The notes under the pieces are model-generated. The model had not been told where the DNA came from. It did not search any database and saw only the letters and a list, made by a program, of their open reading frames with translations. Shown here one piece after another: positions 9,008-16,876 of a stretch of 64,000 bases of DNA; the first letter of the stretch is position 1, and each line of letters opens with the position of its first letter. The position numbers and the translations under genes were made by a program. Origin of the DNA: Cellulomonas chitinilytica. Its GTDB lineage: Bacteria > Actinomycetota > Actinomycetes > Actinomycetales > Cellulomonadaceae. The stretch covers positions 62,001 to 126,000 of the forward strand of contig NZ_BONK01000004.1 in NCBI RefSeq assembly GCF_016862675.1. The letters run 5' to 3'.

Positions 9008-9915
9008 CGGGCGCTGCCGTCGGGCCGGACGCTCACGTGGTCGCCCTCCAGCGCGAGGCGCACGCGCCGGGTCAGCGCGAGGGCGTCGCGGTACTCCTTC
9101 GGCACCTGCACGCGACCCGCCCGGTCCATCACCGCGTACTCCTCGTGCGTGGCGTCGCCGCCGGTGTGCCGCCGGAGCACCTCGCTGCTGGTCCGCCCGT
9201 CCCGGATCGCGACGGTGCGCTCCACCTGCCCGCTGACCGCCTGGTCGTGCGTGACGACGACGACCGTGGTGCCCGCCTCCCGGTTCGCGGTCCGCAGGGC
9301 GTCGAACACCTCCTGCGCGGTGGTGGTGTCGAGCTCCCCGGTCGGCTCGTCGGCCAGCAGCAGCTGCGGCTCGTTGGCGAGCGCGGTCGCGATCGCGACG
9401 CGCTGCTGCTCACCGCCGGACATCTCGTGCGGCTGCCGGTCGGCCAGGTGCCCGACGCCCACGAGGTCCAGCAGGTCGCCGGCCCGCGCGGCCCGCTGCC
9501 GGCGAGGCGTGCCCGTCATCGGGAGCGCGACGTTCTGCCGGGACGTCAGGTACGGCAGCAGGTTGCGCGACGTCTGCTGCCACACGAAGCCGACCATCGT
9601 GCGCCGGTACGCGACGCGGTCGCTCGCGTGCATCGCCATCAGGTCCCAGCGGCCCACGCGCACCTTGCCGGCCGTCGGCGCGTCCATCCCGGACAGCACC
9701 GCGAGCAGCGTGGACTTCCCCGAGCCGCTGGCGCCGACGACCGCGACCATCTCGCCCTCGTCGACCAGCAGGTCCAGGCCCTGCAGGGCCTGCACCTCGA
9801 CGCTGCCCGACTGGAAGATCCGCACCAGGTTGTCGCAGACGACGAGTGCGTCATGACCGAACTGCGCGGGGGGCGCCGCGCCGCCACCCAGGGCCTCGAG
9901 CGTGCTCTCGGACAC
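9004..9915 (-). CDS. ABC transporter ATP-binding protein with C-terminal AbrB-like domain
   Basis: 303 residues. Residues 25-245 form a complete ABC ATPase: Walker A GASGSGKST (61-69), signature MSGGEQQR, Walker B LLLADEPTG and VTHD. The remaining 46 residues contain DRAGRVQVPKEYRDAL followed by RVRLALEGDHVSVRP (about 263-298), which matches the swapped-hairpin AbrB/SpoVT pattern (GRVxIPKExRexL, GDxVxLxP). AbrB modules usually bind DNA or dimerise, so this tail may add dimerisation or a sensing role to the transporter. GTG start at 9915 follows GAAGGGAG. It is the first gene of the four-gene exporter operon. Confidence 0.85.
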   Translation of the reverse strand: MSESTLEALGGGAAPPAQFGHDALVVCDNLVRIFQSGSVEVQALQGLDLLVDEGEMVAVVGASGSGKSTLLAVLSGMDAPTAGKVRVGRWDLMAMHASDRVAYRRTMVGFVWQQTSRNLLPYLTSRQNVALPMTGTPRRQRAARAGDLLDLVGVGHLADRQPHEMSGGEQQRVAIATALANEPQLLLADEPTGELDTTTAQEVFDALRTANREAGTTVVVVTHDQAVSGQVERTVAIRDGRTSSEVLRRHTGGDATHEEYAVMDRAGRVQVPKEYRDALALTRRVRLALEGDHVSVRPDGSAR

Positions 9916-9984
9916 CGGCGGCTCCCTTCGTCGGACGAACCTGCACCCGCAGGCTAGGGCAACGCCCCGCTCCTGCTGTCGTGA

Positions 9985-11565
9985 TCACCTCCAGGACACC
10001 TGCGGGACCTTCGTGTAGGTCACGCCGGCGGCGTCCCAGCGTTCTCCGAGCGGCACCAGCCGGGCCTTGAGGTCGTCGAGCTGCCGGTCCTGCTGCGGGG
10101 TCCAGGCGATCTCCGCGACGGCCGCGAGCCGCGGGAACGCCATCGACTCGACGTCCTCGACCGTCCGGAGCGTCTCGGTCCACAGCGGCGCCTCGACGCC
10201 GAGCAGGTCGTCGTCGCCGACGCCGTCGACGACCTGCGCCGGGTCCCACGAGTACGCCTCGGCCAGGTCGGTGAACCCGCGCGCCCACTGCAGCCCGTGC
10301 GGCGTCGAGGCGTCGTACTTCATGTCGAGGTACGTCGCGTCGGCGGGCGACATGATCAGCCGGCCGCCGCGGTCGACGAACGACCGCACGCGCTGCGCGA
10401 GCCCCTTCGTCTCGGGGCGCACGTAGCTCCAGTACTGGCCGACCGTGCCGGGCGGCAGCGGGCCGGCGTCCGCGATCTCGTGCCACCCCACGACCGTCTT
10501 GCCGGTCCCGGCGGCGATCTGCGCCGCCCGGGTCACGAACGCCGCGTACTGCTCGTCGGACGTGGCTCGGGACTCGTCGCCACCGATGTGCAGGTAGGGG
10601 CCCGGCGTGAGGGCGGCGACCTCGTCGAGCACGTCCTCGACGAACCGGTACGTCGTCTCGCTCTCCGGGTCGAGCGTGCTGAAGCCGACCTCGATGCCGC
10701 TGTACGCGGGGACCGCCCGTCCGTCAGGGTTGAGCTCGCCGTACGACGCGAGCGCGGCGTTGGTGTGCCCGGGCATGTCGATCTCGGGGACGATCGTGAC
10801 GCCCCGCGCCGCCGCGTGGGCGACGATCGCGCGGTAGTCGTCCTGCGTGTAGAAGCCGCCGGGGTCGCCGTCGACCGCGTTGGCGGCGCCGACCTCGGTG
10901 AGGCGCGGCCACGAGCCGATCGCGATCCGCCAGCCCTGGTCGTCGGTCAGGTGCAGGTGCAGGTGGTTGACCTTGAGCAGCGCGACGTCGTCGACGTACC
11001 GCTCGACGTCCTGCACGCCGAAGAAGTGCCGGGCGACGTCGAGCATCGCGCCGCGGTAGGCGAACCGGGCGTGGTCGCGCACGTCCACCGCGGGGACCTC
11101 GCGCGCGGCCCCCGGGTCGCCGAGCGGCACGAGCTGCCGCAGCGTCTGCACGGCCGCGAACGCGCCTGATGGCTCGGCCGCGGCGATGTCGATGCCGTTG
11201 TCGTCGACGTGCAGGAGGTAGCCGTCGTACCCGGTGACGGCGGGGTCCACCGTGAGCCGGACGTCGGCGTCGGCCGGGCCGGCGGCCCCGCCGGTGGCCA
11301 CGGCGACCCCGGTGTCCTCGTGCAGGAGCTCGACGAGCGCGGCGGCGGGCCCGGCGAGCTCCGGGTCGGCCGACACCGTGGCGCTGGTGCCGAGCACGAA
11401 CGGCGCACCCTCCCCCGCCGTCAGCTCGACCGGCCGCGGCACGACGCTCGGGCCCACGGCGCCCGCCGGTGGAGGTTCCGCCGGGGGCGGCGTGCACGCG
11501 GCGAGCACGAGCACCGCTCCGACCAGCCCCGCCGTGATCCCCGCACCCGTGCGCCACCGTGTCAT
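9985..11565 (-). CDS. Beta-N-acetylhexosaminidase, GH20 lipoprotein
   Basis: 526 residues. The signal sequence ends in lipobox LAAC (Cys24), so it is a lipid-anchored surface enzyme. Residues about 35-155 are the GH20 N-terminal alpha/beta domain and about 165-500 the catalytic barrel. Visible motifs are HLHLTDDQGWR (201-213), PEIDMPGH (260-267) and HIGGDE, with Asp330-Glu331 as the catalytic pair of substrate-assisted hydrolysis. It would release terminal GlcNAc or GalNAc from chitooligosaccharides or cell-wall fragments. The ATG at 11565 (MTRWRTG) follows GGGAGG; an upstream in-frame start at 11595 would precede the signal peptide awkwardly and is less likely. Confidence 0.88.
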   Translation of the reverse strand: MTRWRTGAGITAGLVGAVLVLAACTPPPAEPPPAGAVGPSVVPRPVELTAGEGAPFVLGTSATVSADPELAGPAAALVELLHEDTGVAVATGGAAGPADADVRLTVDPAVTGYDGYLLHVDDNGIDIAAAEPSGAFAAVQTLRQLVPLGDPGAAREVPAVDVRDHARFAYRGAMLDVARHFFGVQDVERYVDDVALLKVNHLHLHLTDDQGWRIAIGSWPRLTEVGAANAVDGDPGGFYTQDDYRAIVAHAAARGVTIVPEIDMPGHTNAALASYGELNPDGRAVPAYSGIEVGFSTLDPESETTYRFVEDVLDEVAALTPGPYLHIGGDESRATSDEQYAAFVTRAAQIAAGTGKTVVGWHEIADAGPLPPGTVGQYWSYVRPETKGLAQRVRSFVDRGGRLIMSPADATYLDMKYDASTPHGLQWARGFTDLAEAYSWDPAQVVDGVGDDDLLGVEAPLWTETLRTVEDVESMAFPRLAAVAEIAWTPQQDRQLDDLKARLVPLGERWDAAGVTYTKVPQVSWR

Positions 11566-11733
11566 CAGGCCTCCCGTCCCGCGCGAGTCTGGCATCTCGT
11601 TGAACCAGAAGGCCCCTGCGGACGTCCCCTAGGTGGGTGGCGTGCCCGTCGACCGGCTGCTCGGGACACAGGGCCGTACGGGACGACGTCGACCGGTCCG
11701 GAGCCGGATCGCCGCCCGGGAAGAGGGGACCCC

Positions 11734-12156
11734 ATGGATCGTCGGCGGATCGTCTGGACGCTGATCCTCAGCGCACTCCTGCTCGGCCTGGTGGGCACCA
11801 CGCCCGCGTCGGCGGCCGGCACCTGGCAGCTCATCGACAACCACCAGCGGACGTGCGTCGTGAGCACGCGTGGTGGCACGAGCTACTTCGGCATCTGGGT
11901 CAAGGGCACCTGGACCCACCAGATCGACGTCGGCGCGAGCGCCCTGCCCGCGGGTGCGTCGACCTCCACCTTCTACGCACCGGTCCCGCCGGGCTCGAGC
12001 GACGGCGTCGGCTCGCTGGCGTACGTGGCGGTCGCGGTGCCCGCCGGGACGGCCGTCGGCACCTACACGGCGTCGCTGTGGGCGAGCGACGCGAGGTCCA
12101 CCGACAGGGTGCCGATCACCCTGGTGGTGAACGCGACGAGCTGCCGCCGGTACTAG
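11734..12156 (+). CDS. Small secreted protein of unknown function
   Basis: 140 residues. A clear signal peptide (MDRRRIVWTLILSALLLGLV, then PASA before AGTWQ) predicts export and cleavage at about residue 27. The mature protein is about 113 residues, rich in Thr, Ser, Gly and aromatic residues, with two Cys (near 38 and 137) that could form a disulfide closing a beta-sandwich. It recalls the DUF5980-type secreted actinobacterial proteins, but I cannot confirm the family. AAGAGGGG precedes the ATG. It stands alone, divergent from the GH20 gene. Confidence 0.7.
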   Translation: MDRRRIVWTLILSALLLGLVGTTPASAAGTWQLIDNHQRTCVVSTRGGTSYFGIWVKGTWTHQIDVGASALPAGASTSTFYAPVPPGSSDGVGSLAYVAVAVPAGTAVGTYTASLWASDARSTDRVPITLVVNATSCRRY

Positions 12157-12214
12157 CCGGCGAGGATCGCCGCACGTCGTCCGGACCACCCCACCCTGGG
12201 ACATACTGCGCGCC

Positions 12215-12730
12215 ATGGGATGGGGCGCGACGCTGCTGCCGTTGTCGGGGATGGGTGACGCCTGGGAGTGGTTGGCGGAGTGCGCCGTCGACCCGCTGCC
12301 CGAGGCGCCACCCCCACCCGGGGCGCCGGTCGGCGCCGCCGACGTCCTGCGCCTGCTCAGGGCCGCCGGGCTGTCGGGCAGCACGTCGCCGCTGGTCGAC
12401 GACGCGCTCGACCACCTGCGCCGCGACGACGCCGAGGACGGCGACGAGGACGACGCCTGGGGCGAGACGGCGCTGACCTGCGTCTTCCTCATCGACCACA
12501 CGGAGCCCGGCGAGTACCACCGACCACCCGAACGCCTCGACCCGGGCACGCCCGTCGTCGCGATCGGGCTCGACAAGCCGCACCCGCACGCGGCGCTGCG
12601 GGCCGCGGCGGCACTCGTGCCGGTGTGGGGGCCGACGGTGGCGATGGAGGACTCGGGCTGCCGCTCGATCGTCGTCGACGGGCCGATCGGCGACCTGGCC
12701 GCCGCGACCGACCGCTGGCTCGACCATTGA
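12215..12730 (+). CDS. Hypothetical protein
   Basis: 171 residues, no signal peptide or membrane segment. The N-terminal part has a proline-rich linker (DPLPEAPPPPGAP, about 27-39) and an acidic stretch (RRDDAEDGDEDDAWGE, about 69-84). The C-terminal half (VVAIGLDKPHPHAALRAAAA to the end) looks like a small alpha/beta domain. I do not recognise the family. Its TGA overlaps the -35 element of the downstream ArsR operon promoter, so the two transcription units abut. Confidence 0.6.
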   Translation: MGWGATLLPLSGMGDAWEWLAECAVDPLPEAPPPPGAPVGAADVLRLLRAAGLSGSTSPLVDDALDHLRRDDAEDGDEDDAWGETALTCVFLIDHTEPGEYHRPPERLDPGTPVVAIGLDKPHPHAALRAAAALVPVWGPTVAMEDSGCRSIVVDGPIGDLAAATDRWLDH

Positions 12731-12760
12731 CGCATGCCGATATAGACATATGATCGCAGG
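12727..12760 (+). promoter_or_regulatory. Leaderless sigma70-type promoter of the ArsR operon
   Basis: TTGACG (12727-12732), a 16-base spacer and TATGAT (12749-12754) form a near-consensus promoter. The expected transcription start, about 7 bases after the -10 element, coincides with the A of the ATG at 12761, so the mRNA is predicted to be leaderless. The AT-rich GATATAGACATATGATC between the elements is the likely site where the ArsR-type repressor controls its own operon. Confidence 0.6.
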
Positions 12761-13102
12761 ATGGCACGGGCAGCGACCACGTCGGACGTCTTCAACGCGA
12801 TCGCCGAGCCGCAGCGCCGGGAGATCCTCGCGCTCCTGCGGGCCGGCGAGCGGCCGGTGACCGAGCTCGCCCACGAGCTCGGGATGACCCAGCCGGGGGC
12901 GTCCAAGCACCTGCGGGTGCTCCGCGAGGTCGGGCTGGTCCGCGACCGCAAGGCGGGCAAGCAGCGGGTCTACTGCCTCGACGCCCGCGGGCTGCGACCG
13001 GTCCACGAGTGGACCGGCGGGTTCGAGCGGTTCTGGAACGAGAGCTTCGACCGGCTGGACGCGTACGTGCAGGACCTCACCCACGCACCGCAGGAGGAGT
13101 GA
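12761..13102 (+). CDS. ArsR-family transcriptional regulator
   Basis: 113 residues with a winged-helix fold: VFNAIAEPQRREILALL, then PVTELAHELGMTQPGASKHL as recognition helix (about 28-50) and a VRDRKAGKQRVYCLD wing. The C-terminal WTGGFERFWNESFDRLDAYV is typical of the ArsR subgroup that accompanies AHSA1-family genes; no metal-binding Cys cluster is present. It is first in an operon (3-base gap, then a 1-base overlap) with an SRPBCC protein and a DHFR-like protein. It probably represses its own leaderless promoter. Confidence 0.85.
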   Translation: MARAATTSDVFNAIAEPQRREILALLRAGERPVTELAHELGMTQPGASKHLRVLREVGLVRDRKAGKQRVYCLDARGLRPVHEWTGGFERFWNESFDRLDAYVQDLTHAPQEE

Positions 13103-13105
13103 CCG

Positions 13106-13612
13106 ATGAGCACGACGGAGCACACGCCGACCGCGCAGCCCGCCACGGCCGACCGCGAGATCGTGGTCTCCCGGTCCATCAGCGCCCCACCCGAGCTCGT
13201 GTTCGAGGCGTTCACCGAGGTGCGGCACCTGTCGCAGTGGTGGGGACCGGAAGGGTTCACCACCACCACGCGGGCGTTCGAGTTCCGCGTCGGCGGGGAG
13301 TGGGACTTCGTGATGCACGGACCCGACGGGACGGACTACCCCGAGTGGATCTCCTGGACCGAGATCACCCCGCCGGAGCGGATCGCCCTGCGGCACGGCG
13401 AGCACCGCGACGACCCGGACTCCTTCGAGTCGGTCCTGACGTTCACGCCCGACGGCGCCACCACCCGGCTCGAGATGCGCACCGTCTTCCGGACCGCGGC
13501 GCAGCGCGACGAGGCGGTCGAGAAGTACCACGCGATCGAGGGCGGCCGGCAGACGCTCGGCCACCTCGCGGCCTACGTCACCCGGACCGCCGGGACGGGA
13601 ACGGAGCCCTGA
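13106..13612 (+). CDS. SRPBCC/AHSA1-family protein
   Basis: 168 residues with the AHSA1 pattern: VVSRSISAPPELVFEAFTEV, HLSQWWGPEGFTTTT, then FEFRVGGEWDFVMHGPDGT and the C-terminal helix EKYHAIEGGRQTLGHLAAYV. This START-like fold binds hydrophobic ligands; the biological ligand is unknown. The pairing ArsR-AHSA1 is common in actinobacteria, usually with the AHSA1 protein as effector of an unknown stress response. GGAGGAG precedes the ATG, inside the end of the ArsR gene. Confidence 0.85.
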   Translation: MSTTEHTPTAQPATADREIVVSRSISAPPELVFEAFTEVRHLSQWWGPEGFTTTTRAFEFRVGGEWDFVMHGPDGTDYPEWISWTEITPPERIALRHGEHRDDPDSFESVLTFTPDGATTRLEMRTVFRTAAQRDEAVEKYHAIEGGRQTLGHLAAYVTRTAGTGTEP

Positions 13613-14232
13613 TGGCCGGGACGGTGTTCTTCAGCGTGACCATGTCGCTGGACGGGATCATCGCGCCCGAGTCCCTCGACGACCTCATGGGGCCGCAGTG
13701 GAGGGAGCTGCAGCAGTGGGTCTTCCCGCAGCGGTTCTTCCGGGAGAACCTGCAGCTCGGCGAGGGCGGCGAGGAAGGGCGCGACGACGACATCCTGCGC
13801 GAGACGTTCGCGCGCACCGGCGCGAGCGTGATGGGCAGGCGGATGTTCGACGCCGGGGAGCACGCGTGGCCCGACGAGGCACCGTTCCACACCCCCGTCT
13901 TCGTCGTGACGCACGAGCGGCGCGACCCCTGGGAGCGCCCGGGCGGCACCACGTTCCACTTCGTGAACGACGGCATCGAGGCCGCGCTCGACCAGGCCCG
14001 AGAGGCCGCCGGCGACCGTGACGTCCGCATCGCCGGCGGCGGCGCGACGATCCTGCAGCACGTCAACGCGGGCCTGGTCGACGAGTTCTCGATCGCCCTG
14101 TCGCCCGTGCTGCTCGGCACGGGGATCCGCCTGTTCGAGGGCGTCGACGCGGGTCGGGTCGCCCTGGAGCAGGTCCGTGCCGAGCCGACGCAGCGGGTCA
14201 CCCACCTGACGTACGCCGTCCGGGAGCGGTAG
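13612..14232 (+). CDS. Dihydrofolate reductase-family (RibD C-terminal domain) protein
   Basis: 206 residues. It opens TVFFSVTMSLDGIIAPESLD, has GASVMGRRMFDAGEHAWPDE, the RIAGGGATILQHVNAGLVDE nucleotide-binding segment and FSIALSPVLLGTGIRLFEG near the end, all typical of the RibD_C/DHFR-like reductases. The true substrate is unknown; most members are not folate enzymes. The start ATG overlaps the preceding stop (TGATG), so it is translationally coupled to the AHSA1 gene and completes the ArsR operon. Confidence 0.85.
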   Translation: MAGTVFFSVTMSLDGIIAPESLDDLMGPQWRELQQWVFPQRFFRENLQLGEGGEEGRDDDILRETFARTGASVMGRRMFDAGEHAWPDEAPFHTPVFVVTHERRDPWERPGGTTFHFVNDGIEAALDQAREAAGDRDVRIAGGGATILQHVNAGLVDEFSIALSPVLLGTGIRLFEGVDAGRVALEQVRAEPTQRVTHLTYAVRER

Positions 14233-14243
14233 CAGCCTCCGGG

Positions 14244-15257
14244 TCACGGGTGCTGGGCGACGTACTCCCGTGCGGAGTGCAGCGCCACGTCGAGCCTCGC
14301 GCGGACGGCCGTCAGCTCCCCGCGATGAGCCTCGATGAACGGTGCCTGCAGGTCGGCGACCATCTGCGCGAGCCGGGGCACCAGCTCGACGTCCTCCTTG
14401 CACCGGGCGTCGACGACGGCGCTCGTCTCGTCGAGCGGTCCGCCGTTCGCCACCAGCGTGTCTCCTGAGTTGCGCTTGCCATCCGTGACGGCCCAGCGAC
14501 CACGCCCCTCGTCGCGGTACAGCCCGTGGGAGGCCAGGCAGTCCCCCCACTCGCGCAGCACGAGCTGGCCGGCGTCGCTCTGCACGGCCTGCTCGATGAA
14601 GTCGGGGGGGACCTCGCTCAGCTCGGTGCTGGGCCAGAACTGCTGGACGGCCGGCGTCTCGCCGCACCGGTCGAGGATGGCCTGCTGCTCGCCGGTCCGA
14701 GCCTCGTCCTCCACCCGCTTCGCCACGCCGTAGCGCTGCGCCGGGACGCCCCAGACGCCGTAGCCGAACTGCTCGGCCGACGGCAGCCACCACACGCCGA
14801 ACCGACGGTCGCCGACCGGGTTGGGTTCGGTCGCTGGGTCCAGGAGCGATTCCGACACGGGGTCGGTGATCTCGTACCCGCGGTCCGCGGCGCACGCGCG
14901 CATCGCCAGCGCGCTCGCCTGGACCACCTCGGCCTGCTCCTGCTCGGTGAGGGAGTACCGGTCGAGCGGCAGGGTGATCGTGCCGTCGGTCGTGTCGATC
15001 ACGACCTCGCTGTCCTCCGGCAGCACCGCCGGGGTCGCGTCGTCCGCGACGAACCGCATCGCGGGCGCCGCACCGAGCGCGACCGCGAGGGCGACCACCG
15101 CGACCCCACCCACCACCGCGACCCTGCGGACGGTGCGCCGGCGGCGCCCTCGGCGCAGCGTGACGTCGACGTCGGTGGGGACGTCCGGCGCGGCCCGGTC
15201 GGCGCGCTCCCGCAACCTGTCGACCCAGAGGTCGTCGGGGATGACGTCGTGGCTCAT
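14244..15257 (-). CDS. Membrane protein coupled to the sigma factor (putative anti-sigma partner)
   Basis: 337 residues. A short cytoplasmic N-terminus (MSHDVIPDDLWVDRLRERAD) is followed by a basic stretch RRGRRRRTVRR and one membrane segment (about 46-68), then a roughly 265-residue extracytoplasmic domain with paired cysteines. The arrangement and the ATGA overlap with the sigma gene suggest a regulator of that factor. It lacks the HxxxCxxC zinc motif of ZAS anti-sigma factors and the N-terminus is short, so the anti-sigma role is inferred from position only. Such membrane proteins are the standard partner of SigE-family genes. Confidence 0.65.
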   Translation of the reverse strand: MSHDVIPDDLWVDRLRERADRAAPDVPTDVDVTLRRGRRRRTVRRVAVVGGVAVVALAVALGAAPAMRFVADDATPAVLPEDSEVVIDTTDGTITLPLDRYSLTEQEQAEVVQASALAMRACAADRGYEITDPVSESLLDPATEPNPVGDRRFGVWWLPSAEQFGYGVWGVPAQRYGVAKRVEDEARTGEQQAILDRCGETPAVQQFWPSTELSEVPPDFIEQAVQSDAGQLVLREWGDCLASHGLYRDEGRGRWAVTDGKRNSGDTLVANGGPLDETSAVVDARCKEDVELVPRLAQMVADLQAPFIEAHRGELTAVRARLDVALHSAREYVAQHP

Positions 15258-15868
15258 CGCGGCCCTCCCTCGTCGTCGCCCAACGGCCCCAGGTGCGCCC
15301 GCAGGAGGCTGAGCCCGCGGGACGCCTGCGACTTGACCGCGCCGACGCTCACCCCGAGGTCGGCCGCGACCTCCCGTTCGGTCAGCCCGACCAGGTAGCG
15401 CAGCACGACGACGCGCCGCTGCCGGGTGGTCAGCCGCGCCAGGGCCCGGACGAGCTCGTCGCGGTGCTCGACGACGACCGACTCGCTGGCCCGGGCCGAG
15501 TCCGGGACCGACGCCGGCGCGCTCAGGACCTCGCGACGCCGCCGCCGCCACATGTCGATGCGGGAGTTCGCGAGCACGCGACGGGCGTACGCCAGCGGGT
15601 CCGTCTGGCGTGCCCGCGGCCACGCGACGTACGTCCGCACGAGCGCGTCCTGCACGAGCTCGGCGGCGAGGTGCGCGTCACCCGTCAGCAGCCACGCCGT
15701 CTTGCCGAGCTCGCCCCTGGCCGCCGCGGCGAACGCGGTGAACTCCGCGTCGTGGTCGGTCCGGGTCCCACCGGTCGGGAGGATGCCGACCTCGCCGACG
15801 ACCGCCCCTGACCCGGCCGTCGACGACGGCGCCCGGGACGGGTCTGAGTCGGACACGAGTGCAGTCAC
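15254..15868 (-). CDS. SigE-family ECF RNA polymerase sigma factor
   Basis: The protein carries region 2 (FTAFAAAARGELGKTAWLLT to DPLAYARRVLANSRIDMWRR) and region 4 (LTTRQRRVVVLRYLVGLTER, then VAADLGVSVGAVKSQASRGL). It belongs to the SigE-family group of short ECF sigma factors of actinobacteria. The frame is open to a TTG at 15895, but an ECF-like promoter overlaps that codon, so a GTG at 15868 (possibly leaderless) or 15856 is more likely. Its stop overlaps the membrane-protein start (ATGA). Confidence 0.8.
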   Translation of the reverse strand: MTALVSDSDPSRAPSSTAGSGAVVGEVGILPTGGTRTDHDAEFTAFAAAARGELGKTAWLLTGDAHLAAELVQDALVRTYVAWPRARQTDPLAYARRVLANSRIDMWRRRRREVLSAPASVPDSARASESVVVEHRDELVRALARLTTRQRRVVVLRYLVGLTEREVAADLGVSVGAVKSQASRGLSLLRAHLGPLGDDEGGPR

Positions 15869-15874
15869 ACCCTT

Positions 15875-15903
15875 CACACGCACGGCGGCAGGCAAAGGTT
15901 GCC
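15875..15903 (-). promoter_or_regulatory. Possible autoregulated ECF promoter
   Basis: On the minus strand GGCAACC (15903-15897) is followed after 16 bases by CGTGTG (15880-15875). An AAC-type -35 with a CGT-type -10 is the general ECF pattern, and ECF genes are often autoregulated. The predicted transcription start falls close to the GTG at 15868. The spacing is seen directly; its recognition by this sigma factor is inference. Confidence 0.4.
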
Positions 15904-16043
15904 ACCCGGATGCGAGCTCGCGTGTCCCCCGTGAGAGCTACCCACGACTGCCCTCCACGCGGTGACGTGCTGGAACACCCCGGATCCGTAGCGTCCTTGA
16001 CGAGCCGCAGCACCCCGCTGAGGCCCTGTCGAGGAGGAACGTC

Positions 16044-16874
16044 ATGCGTCTGTTGAAGCAGCTCGGGACCGTGGGAGGCGTCGCCGTCGTCGGCAGGGTG
16101 GCGGTCGGTCTGGTCGGGGGGAGCTGGCTCCTCCAGCTCCTCGTGGGTGCGGTGGCGGCGGTGCTCACCCTCCTCGCGTACGCGTGGGTGGTGCGCAGGA
16201 CCGAGCACCGGGAACCGGTCGAGGTGGGACTGGCCGGGGCCCGCTCGGCCCTCGGCCGGGGCCTCGGGATCGGCGTGCTGATGTTCGTGGCCGTGATCCT
16301 GGCGATCACCGTCGCCGGCGGGTACCGGATCGACGGCTGGGGCTCGGTCACCGTCGCCCTGGGCGTGCTCGGTGCGACGCTCGCCGCCGCCGCCGCCGAG
16401 GAGCTCGTCTTCCGCGGCGTCCTGTTCCGGATCATCGAGGAGCGCGCGGGCACGTTCGGCGCCCTGCTGCTGACCGCGGCGATGTTCGGTGCGCTGCACC
16501 TGGTCAACCCCGAGGCCACCCTCTGGGGGGCGATCGCGATCACCGTCGAGGCCGGACTCATGCTCGGTGCCGCGTTCGTCGCGACCCGCACCCTGTGGCT
16601 GCCGATCGGCCTGCACATCGGCTGGAACTTCGCCCAGGCCGGCATCTTCGGCACGGTGGTCTCGGGCAGCGACCAGTCGCAGGGTCTGCTGGTCGGCGTC
16701 ACGTCGGGTCCCGTCCTCCTGTCCGGTGGCGCGTTCGGCCCGGAGGCGAGCCTGTTCTCCGTGCTCGCCGGGCTGACGCTCACCGTCGTCTTCCTGCGCA
16801 TGGCCGCCCGCCGCGGTCGTCTCGTGCCGAGCCGCCGGCACCGCGCCCCGGCCGAGCAGACCGTTACGGTCTGA
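16044..16874 (+). CDS. CPBP-family intramembrane glutamic endopeptidase
   Basis: 276 residues with about eight membrane segments. The CPBP/Abi catalytic motifs are present: EELVFRG (motif 1, ExxxR), FGALHLVNP (motif 2, FxxxH) and LHIGWNF (motif 3, HxxxN/W). These proteases relate to Rce1 and act inside the membrane; bacterial members serve in bacteriocin immunity, protein sorting or signalling. GAGGAGG precedes the ATG. The two-component genes follow after 2 bases, so the three genes form one operon and the protease may be part of the signalling route. Confidence 0.85.
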   Translation: MRLLKQLGTVGGVAVVGRVAVGLVGGSWLLQLLVGAVAAVLTLLAYAWVVRRTEHREPVEVGLAGARSALGRGLGIGVLMFVAVILAITVAGGYRIDGWGSVTVALGVLGATLAAAAAEELVFRGVLFRIIEERAGTFGALLLTAAMFGALHLVNPEATLWGAIAITVEAGLMLGAAFVATRTLWLPIGLHIGWNFAQAGIFGTVVSGSDQSQGLLVGVTSGPVLLSGGAFGPEASLFSVLAGLTLTVVFLRMAARRGRLVPSRRHRAPAEQTVTV

Positions 16875-16876
16875 CC

